The notes below the pieces were generated by a model. That model was given only the letters and a program-made list of their open reading frames with translations. It was not told the origin of the DNA and did not search any database. From positions 1 through 20,475 of the forward strand of contig JAWLCG010000039.1 in assembly GCA_041687295.1 (NCBI GenBank): a stretch of 20,475 nt of DNA. The letters run 5' to 3'. Positions 1-4,233 of this stretch are shown piece after piece (position 1 is the first letter of the stretch; every line of letters begins with the position of its first letter). Origin of the DNA: JAWLCG01 sp041687295. GTDB lineage: Bacteria > Planctomycetota > Phycisphaerae > SM23-33 > FEN-1343. The translations under genes and the position numbers were made by a program.

Positions 1-74
1 GCGGGCACGGCCCGCCGTCGATGACGGCCAGCGCCTCGGCCGGCCCCGGCGCCCCCGCGGCGGGCCGTGCCCGC
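1..74. repeat. 16-bp perfect inverted repeat in the nth tail
   Basis: GCGGGCACGGCCCGCC (1-16) is matched by its exact reverse complement at 59-74, with 42 bases between. It lies inside the open frame of the glycosylase tail. It may extend to the left beyond the window. It could be a hairpin near the gene end or a copy of a short mobile palindrome. Confidence 0.55.
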
Positions 75-759
75 CCGACCCTCGCGACTGGCCCGTGGGA
101 CACAGGTCCAGCAGCGGGCAATCGTCGCAGCGGGGGTTGCGGGCCGAGCAGACGCGTCGGCCCAGCTGGATCAGCAGCAGGTGCATGGCGTAGCGGTCGG
201 CCGGGGCGATCCACGGCGTGAGCCGCTCGTGGGCCTGCTCGGCGGTGCAGGCTTCGTCCAGCAGGCCCAGGCGGATGGCGATGCGGTGGATGTGCGTATC
301 GACGGGGAAGACGGGCATGCCGAAGCTGAACATCAGCACGCAGTTGGCCGTCTTGGGCCCCACGCCGTCGAAGGCGATGAGGTAGTCGTAGGCCTTCCCC
401 GCCGACCAGTCGGCCAGGAACTCCAGGTTCGCCCGCCCGTGGGCCGAGCGGATCTGGCGGATGATGGCCTGGATCCGCGGCGCCTTCTGGCGGCTCAGGC
501 CGGAGATGCGGATGCACCGCTCGATCTCGTCCACGTCCGCCGACGCAAGGGCGTCCCAGCTGCGGAACCGCCGCCAGAGCTGCTTGTAGCCCGCGGTGCT
601 GTTGGCCTTGTTGGTGTTCTGCGACAGGATCGTCGCCACCAGCACCCCGACCGCCCCGCCCCACCGCTTCCACGGCCGAGGCCCATACGTCGCCACCAGC
701 CGACGCAACACCCCCCGCAGCACGCGCCGCGGGTCCTTGTTTTCGACGGTCGAAGCCAT
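1..759 (-). CDS. nth: Endonuclease III-family DNA glycosylase/AP lyase, C-terminal end cut by window edge
   Basis: Base-excision repair enzyme: it removes oxidised bases and nicks the abasic site. The 253 visible codons contain the helix-hairpin-helix FDGVGPKTAN (residues 130-139) with the catalytic Lys136, the catalytic Asp154 in PVDTHIHR, and a complete [4Fe-4S] cluster set Cys204-x6-Cys211-x2-Cys214-x5-Cys220. An early QNTN segment (47-50) is typical of the endonuclease III-like branch. The ATG at 759 is the first start in a frame that stays open to the edge. No Shine-Dalgarno lies before it, but a TATACT box does, so the message may be leaderless. After the last cluster Cys, where many homologues end, the frame continues for 33 more Gly/Arg/Pro-rich codons across an inverted repeat and leaves the window. 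That tail may be lineage-specific or mark a recent repeat insertion. The family is certain; the exact subfamily (Nth or a relative) is not. Confidence 0.9.
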   Translation of the reverse strand, partial: MASTVENKDPRRVLRGVLRRLVATYGPRPWKRWGGAVGVLVATILSQNTNKANSTAGYKQLWRRFRSWDALASADVDEIERCIRISGLSRQKAPRIQAIIRQIRSAHGRANLEFLADWSAGKAYDYLIAFDGVGPKTANCVLMFSFGMPVFPVDTHIHRIAIRLGLLDEACTAEQAHERLTPWIAPADRYAMHLLLIQLGRRVCSARNPRCDDCPLLDLCPTGQSRGSGGHGPPRGRRGRPRRWPSSTAGRAR

Positions 760-765
760 GGGGAC

Positions 766-795
766 AGTATAGCGTGCCCCCGTAGGCCGGGTCGA
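766..795 (-). promoter_or_regulatory. Putative sigma70-like promoter of nth, leaderless
   Basis: On the minus strand TATACT (766-771) sits 6 bases before the ATG at 759, and TCGACC (790-795, 4 of 6 to TTGACA) lies 18 bases further upstream. Transcription would begin at or next to the ATG, which fits the absence of a Shine-Dalgarno. The -35-like hexamer falls inside the neighbouring palindromic repeat. This is a pattern match only. Confidence 0.4.
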
Positions 796-814
796 GCGCC
801 AGCGAGGCCCGGCA
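782..814 (+). repeat. GTAG-headed short palindromic (REP-like) element, copy A
   Basis: GTAG is followed by GCCGGGTCGAG, a 5-base loop region, and CGAGGCCCGGC, which can fold as an imperfect hairpin. An almost identical element lies in the opposite orientation at 4198-4229, just behind the glycosyltransferase gene. The GTAG head plus palindrome is the layout of REP elements mobilised by RAYT (TnpA-REP) proteins. No RAYT gene is in the window. Confidence 0.6.
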
Positions 815-851
815 CCGATGCCGGCCCGCCTCCCCGAGTCAGCCCATATAG

Positions 852-869
852 CCCCCGGCATGCCGGGGG
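852..869. repeat. Perfect 18-bp palindrome
   Basis: CCCCCGGCATGCCGGGGG is fully self-complementary (9-bp arms, no loop). It lies in the non-coding gap between the first pilin-like gene and nth. It could be part of a REP cluster or a protein-binding site; nothing distinguishes these. Confidence 0.45.
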
Positions 870-919
870 GTCTTCGGAGGCGCCTGCCCACCCAACGGCC
901 GCTCCGCCGACGCCGTTGC

Positions 920-944
920 GCGAGCAACCAGTTGCTCGCCCTAC
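920..944 (-). repeat. GTAG-headed palindromic element behind the leftmost pilin-like gene
   Basis: On the minus strand GTAGG is followed by GCGAGCAAC-TG-GTTGCTCGC, a perfect 9-bp hairpin with a 2-base centre. It starts 4 bases after the stop codon of the gene ending at 949. It has the same layout as the other GTAG elements here but a different stem. It might serve as a transcript-end hairpin, though no U-run follows. Confidence 0.5.
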
Positions 945-948
945 GGGT

Positions 949-1644
949 CTACGGCCCCTCGCCCGCGCGGAGGGCGGCGGCGAAGGCGGCGTTGTGCGGT
1001 TTTGCCAGCTCGGCGGCGAAGTCGGCCATGTCGAGCCACCTGACCGTGTGGTCGTTCAACAGGACGGACCGGCCCTTTGGATCGCAGTCCAAGTAGTTGC
1101 AGGCGATGATGGCGTCGGGCGGCGAGCCGGCGCTCGGCGGCAGGTAGAAGTAGTCGCTCGGCCGGCCGCTGGGGGGATTCCTGAGGGGGTGCGTCAACTG
1201 CTTGTGCGGCACGCTTCCCGCATCGACCAGGACCTGGAGGTCCGACGGCGGCACGCGGCTGTCATCCACGTATGTCTGAATTGCCTGCCCGATGGCCTTG
1301 AGGTGAGCCTGGCTGATCACGCGACGAACCCGATCATGCAACTGCCGCTCCCGCCACAGGGACCAAGGCATCAGCCCGATCGTCAGGACGCCGCAGATCA
1401 GGCCACAGGCGGCCAGCGCTCGGCCCCGTCGGGCCCTGCGGAGCGCGCAGGCCCCCAAGGCCACAGCCATGGCCGCCACCGCGAAAGCCAGCCCAGACTC
1501 GGGGTGCGGACCGGCGAGGAACAGGATCACCAGCCCCAGCAGGCCCAGGGCCGCCGCGATTGGAGCGGCGACGGTGTCCCACCTCGTCCGCTGAGAGGGG
1601 GCGTAGGGCAGCGGCGTCGGGGGCGGCGTGTTGGTCTCGTCCAT
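949..1644 (-). CDS. Membrane-anchored pilin-like protein, paralogue 1 (function unknown)
   Basis: 231 residues. A Pro-rich cytoplasmic-looking start is followed by three hydrophobic segments (about 24-46, 50-70, 75-97). A soluble part then resembles the core of planctomycetal pseudopilin-like proteins (DUF1559 type): an amphipathic helix LKAIGQAIQTYVDD, PSDLQVLV, SDYFYLPP, and a closing strand pair GRSVLLNDHTVRWL comparable to the VLFADGHV strand of that family. No prepilin peptidase site is visible and the three helices recall DUF4190 domains, so it is not a classic pilin. It is clearly paralogous to the genes at 2470-3168 and 3212-3922, with the same ends but a diverged middle. The start was chosen at the second ATG (1644) because the homologous start at 3922 has only that Met and a GGGA run precedes it; the ATG at 1656 is the alternative. 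The role is unknown; family assignment is by resemblance. Confidence 0.75.
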   Translation of the reverse strand: MDETNTPPPTPLPYAPSQRTRWDTVAAPIAAALGLLGLVILFLAGPHPESGLAFAVAAMAVALGACALRRARRGRALAACGLICGVLTIGLMPWSLWRERQLHDRVRRVISQAHLKAIGQAIQTYVDDSRVPPSDLQVLVDAGSVPHKQLTHPLRNPPSGRPSDYFYLPPSAGSPPDAIIACNYLDCDPKGRSVLLNDHTVRWLDMADFAAELAKPHNAAFAAALRAGEGP

Positions 1645-1668
1645 CGGGGTTCCCATCCTGGATCCGAA

Positions 1669-1701
1669 GGTGGGGCTTCGCTCCGCTGCGCCCCAGCCTA
1701 C
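1669..1701 (-). repeat. GTAG-headed palindromic element at the remnant/paralogue 1 junction
   Basis: On the minus strand GTAGGCTGGGGCGCAGCGGAGCGAAGCCCCACC folds GGCTGGGGC against GCCCCACC with a purine-rich loop. Its GTAG contains the TAG stop of the gene remnant upstream. A shorter version of the same element sits at 3193-3215 in the equivalent junction. Confidence 0.55.
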
Positions 1702-1738
1702 GGCCCCTCGGCCGCGCGGAGGGCGGAGGTGTTGTGCA
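1698..1738 (-). pseudogene. Leftover 3' tail of a fourth pilin-like paralogue
   Basis: The bases 1698-1726 match the 3' ends of the paralogues at 3212 and 2470 almost exactly, including the codons for ALRAAEGP and the TAG stop. After a gap of about ten bases the matching GTTGTGC (the complement of the codons around Pro-His-Asn) follows. Everything further upstream is gone and vapC stops 6 bases away. The remnant is also followed by the same spacer and the same 5' gene start as a complete junction. It is best read as the stump of a deleted or replaced array member. Confidence 0.6.
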
Positions 1739-1744
1739 TAGCGT

Positions 1745-2167
1745 TCAGAACGCGTCGCCGAGGTGCACCACGTGCCGGGCCAGCGGGGTGTCGGCCAGGC
1801 CGTTCACCAGTCGGCGGTCGGCTGTCACCATCTTCGCCTTGCTCGACACCGCCAGGGCCAGGTACATGCAGTCGTAGACGGTTCGCCCCGTCTGCAGGGC
1901 CAGCCGCAGGGCCGGCTCGGCCAAGGCCATGCACGGCGTCGACAGCAGGGGCAGGCTCCGCAGGTCGGTCACCAGGGCCAGGGCCTCCTCTTCGCTGACC
2001 TCGCCCCGCGTGCGGTACTTCCAGATGACGTTGGCCAACTCGGCGTAGACCAGATCCGGCACACGCAGCACGTACCGCCCCGTCAGCACGGCCCGGGCCG
2101 GCTCGGCGTACTCCTCCTGCAAGAACGCGGCCGCCACGCCGCGGGCGTCGACGGTGACGGCCTTCAC
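1745..2167 (-). CDS. vapC: VapC-like PIN-domain ribonuclease toxin
   Basis: 140 residues, normal for a VapC toxin. PIN-domain toxins cut RNA (often tRNA or rRNA) in a Mg2+-dependent way when released from their antitoxin. The acidic active-site set is complete: Asp7 in VTVDARG, Glu43 in AELANVIWK, Asp99 in TVYDCMYLALA and Asp117 in VTADRRL. The gene starts with GTG overlapping the TGA of the antitoxin gene by 4 bases (GTGA), which implies translational coupling. It lies between two members of the pilin-like array, directly next to the stump of a fourth copy. Fitness for chromosomal stabilisation or phage defence is possible but not shown by sequence. Family confidence is high; the RNA target is unknown. 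Confidence 0.88.
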   Translation of the reverse strand: MKAVTVDARGVAAAFLQEEYAEPARAVLTGRYVLRVPDLVYAELANVIWKYRTRGEVSEEEALALVTDLRSLPLLSTPCMALAEPALRLALQTGRTVYDCMYLALAVSSKAKMVTADRRLVNGLADTPLARHVVHLGDAF

Positions 2168-2394
2168 CGCTGCCGGTCCTCGTGGATCAGATCGGTGCTG
2201 CGGCTGAACGTCCGCCCCGCGAACCGCTGCTTCCAGCCGTCCAGCATCCGGGAGACCTCCTCGCCGCCCAGGCCGGCCGCCTGCTCGAGCAGGGCCTTCA
2301 CCTCGCCTTGCAGCGACCGCCCGTGCTGCTTCGCCCGGGCCTTGAGCCGATCCACGGCCTCGGGCTTCACGTTGCGGACCAGGATGTCGGGCAT
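2164..2394 (-). CDS. vapB: VapB/FitA-like ribbon-helix-helix antitoxin
   Basis: 76 residues. The first 40 read as a ribbon-helix-helix DNA-binding domain of the FitA type: a strand PDILVRNV, then helices over VDRLKARAKQHGRS and LQGEVKALLEQAA. The C-terminal part (about 45-76, with MLDGWKQRFAGRTFSRSTDL) would be the toxin-binding arm, which in FitA/VapB proteins inserts an Arg into the PIN active site. GGAG lies 8 bases before the ATG. The gene precedes vapC with a 4-base overlap. An AT-rich palindrome 28 bases upstream of the start is the likely operator through which the complex represses its own operon. Confidence 0.85.
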   Translation of the reverse strand: MPDILVRNVKPEAVDRLKARAKQHGRSLQGEVKALLEQAAGLGGEEVSRMLDGWKQRFAGRTFSRSTDLIHEDRQR

Positions 2395-2421
2395 GGTCTG
2401 ATCTCCAGTGGAGTGGGGTTC

Positions 2422-2440
2422 GATATCATAATGATATCAT
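2422..2440. promoter_or_regulatory. Palindromic operator/promoter region of vapBC
   Basis: GATATCAT-A-ATGATATC (2422-2438) is a perfect 8-bp inverted repeat, and its right part ATGATATCAT (2431-2440) is a palindrome by itself. The stretch is strikingly AT-rich in a GC-rich region and contains a TATGAT -10-like hexamer on the minus strand. Position and symmetry fit autoregulation by a ribbon-helix-helix antitoxin. Confidence 0.65.
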
Positions 2441-2469
2441 CCAAACCCGCCGCCGGCAAGCCCCATCGC

Positions 2470-3168
2470 CTACGGCCCCTCGGCTGCACGGAGGGCGGCG
2501 GCGAAGGCGGCGTTGTGCGGCTTGGCCAGCTCGAGCGCGAAGACGGTGTCGGTAAGCCACCGGACCGCGCCGTCGTTGAACAGCACGGCCCGGCCCTCGT
2601 CACTGCAGTCATCGTACCCGCAGGCGACGATCGCGTCCTTCAGCGTCCCGGCGGTGGGCGGAAGGTAGAAGTAGTCGCTGGGGCGGGCGCTGGCGGGCCC
2701 TTTGCCGGGGTGCTTCAGGGCCTTGGCCACCAGAAGCTTCTCCGTCACCAGCGCCTGGAGGTCCGGCGGGTTGGAGTCCCCGTGTGCGTTCTGGTACATG
2801 AGAAGGGCCAGGCCGATGCCTCTGAGGTTGTTCATGCTGTAGGCGCGGATGTGGCCTCGGGCAACGGCGGCCTGGTGCTGCCAACTCAGCCCCGACTCCA
2901 CAAGGCCCCAGCAGCCCAGCAGCAGAGCCAGAACGGCCAGCCTGCGCCCCCACCGCCGGGCCAGCAGCACCCACCCGGCGAGCAGCACGGCTACCATCGC
3001 CAGCGGCACCAGGAGGTAGCCTCCCGCGCGTCCCAGCAGCAGGTACTGCGCGAACAGGCTGGCGACGCCACAGCCCACGGCGACCTCCGCCGGCGCCCGC
3101 TCCCACCAGGATTGCCTGAAGCGGGCGTAACCCAGCGGCGTCGGGGGCGGGGTGTCGGTCTTGTCCAT
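2470..3168 (-). CDS. Membrane-anchored pilin-like protein, paralogue 2 (function unknown)
   Basis: 232 residues with the same plan as its array neighbours: N-terminal Thr-Pro-rich stretch, hydrophobic segments around residues 28-50, 53-73 and 76-95, then the soluble core with LRGIGLALLMYQNAHG, PPDLQALV, SDYFYLPPTAG, DAIVACGYDDC and GRAVLFNDGAVRWL. The VLFNDG strand is the closest of the three to the VLFADGH signature of DUF1559-type proteins. The C-terminus KPHNAAFAAALRAAEGP is identical to paralogue 3. The start is placed at the second ATG (3168) with GGGAGG 4 bases ahead; the ATG at 3180 is possible. The stop lies 30 bases from the vapBC operator. The gene shares a compact junction with paralogue 3 (about 43 bases), so the two are probably co-transcribed. 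The function is unknown. Confidence 0.75.
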   Translation of the reverse strand: MDKTDTPPPTPLGYARFRQSWWERAPAEVAVGCGVASLFAQYLLLGRAGGYLLVPLAMVAVLLAGWVLLARRWGRRLAVLALLLGCWGLVESGLSWQHQAAVARGHIRAYSMNNLRGIGLALLMYQNAHGDSNPPDLQALVTEKLLVAKALKHPGKGPASARPSDYFYLPPTAGTLKDAIVACGYDDCSDEGRAVLFNDGAVRWLTDTVFALELAKPHNAAFAAALRAAEGP

Positions 3169-3192
3169 CGGGCCTCCCATCCTGCATCCGAA

Positions 3193-3215
3193 GGTGGGGC
3201 TGCGCCCCAGCCTAC
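3193..3215 (-). repeat. GTAG-headed palindromic element at the paralogue 3/paralogue 2 junction
   Basis: On the minus strand GTAGGCTGGGGCGCAGCCCCACC has a GCTGGGGC/GCCCCA hairpin with a tiny loop. The TAG inside the GTAG head is the stop codon of paralogue 3. It is the short form of the element at 1669-1701. Confidence 0.55.
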
Positions 3216-3922
3216 GGCCCCTCGGCCGCGCGGAGGGCGGCGGCGAAGGCGGCGTTGTGCGGCTTGGTCAGTTCGGCGGCGAAGGCGGCGTCGGTGAGCC
3301 GCTCAACTTTGCCGTTGACGAACAGCACGACTCGGCCGGTGCCGGGGCAGTCGGCGTATTCGCAGACGAGGATAGCGTCCGGCGGAGCGTCGGAGGCCGG
3401 CGGATGGTAGAAGTAATCGGTCAACCGCCCTCCACCAGGGGCAAATGGGTCGCGGTCGGGATGCGTGACCTCTGCCTGGTTGTAGAAGTAGCTCCCCTTG
3501 AGCGACAGCAGATCCGGCGGATTGGCCTGGGCATGGTCGTCCCGGTAGTTCGAGATAGCCGCCCCGAGGTTCCGCAGTTGGATCTCACTGGTGAGGATGC
3601 AGCATGCGCAGGGGGCCGTCGGCGGGGTACGGAGTAGTCCTAGACCGGAGATGCCAGCGGCCAGCGTGCCCAGGAGCAGGCCGGTAAGGGTGAAGCGCCG
3701 GCCCGGCCGGGTAGTCAGAAGCGCCAGCCCTCCTACCAGAAAGACGCTCAGCCCCATCACCAGCGTCAGCCCAGTCTCGTGGGCCGGCCAAGTGAAAAGC
3801 AGACCCAAGAGGCTGGTCAGGCCCAGCACGAGTGCGCCTAACACTGGAATCTGGCGCCACCAGGCCGGCTTCGTCGGGGCATAGGGGAGCGGGGTTGCGG
3901 GCGTCGGAGCTTCGTCGGGCAT
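3212..3922 (-). CDS. Membrane-anchored pilin-like protein, paralogue 3 (function unknown)
   Basis: 236 residues. A Pro-rich start (TPATPLPYAP) precedes hydrophobic segments at about 27-46, 51-71 and 76-98. The soluble part carries LRNLGAAISNYRDDH, PPDLLSLKGSYF, LTDYFYHPP, DAILVCEYADC and GRVVLFVNGKVERL. The LRNLGAAISNYRDD helix is the most pilin-like of the three copies. A Cys cluster (CACC) just before this helix is not in the other two. The start at 3922 is preceded by AAAAAGGGGA at good distance; a longer frame to 4072 reads through palindromic non-coding sequence and was not used. As the first gene of the array, it probably has its promoter in the 311-base gap behind the glycosyltransferase. 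A link to the DUF1559/DUF4190 families is by eye only. Confidence 0.75.
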   Translation of the reverse strand: MPDEAPTPATPLPYAPTKPAWWRQIPVLGALVLGLTSLLGLLFTWPAHETGLTLVMGLSVFLVGGLALLTTRPGRRFTLTGLLLGTLAAGISGLGLLRTPPTAPCACCILTSEIQLRNLGAAISNYRDDHAQANPPDLLSLKGSYFYNQAEVTHPDRDPFAPGGGRLTDYFYHPPASDAPPDAILVCEYADCPGTGRVVLFVNGKVERLTDAAFAAELTKPHNAAFAAALRAAEGP

Positions 3923-4018
3923 CGGGGTCCCCTTTTTCTGCGGTCGGTGGCGAAGGACGATCCACTCCCCTGCCCCGACCCGGCGCCCGTGGGCCCCGCA
4001 GGCTCGGCCCGTGCCGAT

Positions 4019-4042
4019 GCCCACGGATGGCAATCCGTGGGC
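4019..4042. repeat. 10-bp-arm perfect hairpin
   Basis: GCCCACGGAT-GGCA-ATCCGTGGGC has ten perfectly paired bases and a 4-base loop. There is no GTAG head and no U-run, so it is not an obvious terminator. It looks like a dispersed short palindrome; only one copy is in the window. Confidence 0.55.
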
Positions 4043-4131
4043 TTGGAGAGAGGCGCCGAGGACATGCGTCACGACCTCGGGATCGGGCGCCTCGGCGGGG
4101 CCGGGGGCGTGCGATCTCAGAACCTCAAGAG

Positions 4132-4175
4132 ACCTCTGTGGGCCTTTCTCTGTGTCCTCTGTGTGCTCTGTGGCC
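4132..4175. repeat. CTCTGTG-rich low-complexity repeat
   Basis: CTCTGTG occurs four times within 44 bases, with related spacers. A weaker relative (ATCTGTGCAATCTGTGG) lies at 6294-6310 in the other long gap. From memory, similar CTCTGTG/CACAGAG strings are frequent between genes in many environmental bacteria; their role is not known to me. Confidence 0.5.
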
Positions 4176-4197
4176 CATTCCCGGGCGTCCGCCGTCG

Positions 4198-4229
4198 TGC
4201 CGGGCCTCGCTTTGCTCGACCCGGCCTAC
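4198..4229 (-). repeat. GTAG-headed short palindromic (REP-like) element, copy B
   Basis: The minus strand reads GTAGGCCGGGTCGAGC, AAA, GCGAGGCCCGGCA. It differs from copy A (782-814) only in the loop. It starts four bases after the TAG stop of the glycosyltransferase gene, so the hairpin lies at the very end of that transcript. Confidence 0.6.
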
Positions 4230-4233
4230 AGGC

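Larger units (their letters stand above)
3923..4233. other. Non-coding gap with several repeats
   Basis: No convincing gene is present between the glycosyltransferase stop and the start of paralogue 3. The stretch holds a perfect hairpin (4019-4042), a CTCTGTG-rich repeat (4132-4175) and a GTAG element (4198-4229). Frames running through it show no domain and change character at the repeats. A promoter for the pilin-like genes is expected here but no clear -35/-10 pair was seen. Confidence 0.6.

Noticed and set aside
67..1998. Open frame of 643 codons on the plus strand
   Set aside because: It is the mirror of the nth, pilin-like and vapC codons, is rich in Arg/Pro/Gly without domains and arises from high GC content. 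The minus-strand genes carry clear motifs.
3923..4072. Longer start for paralogue 3
   Set aside because: The extra 50 codons cover a perfect hairpin and have no match in the other paralogues, while a good ribosome site precedes 3922.
4198..4229. Classical Rho-independent terminator behind the glycosyltransferase
   Set aside because: The hairpin is good but is followed by GC-rich sequence, not a U-run; the near-identical copy elsewhere suggests a dispersed repeat instead.
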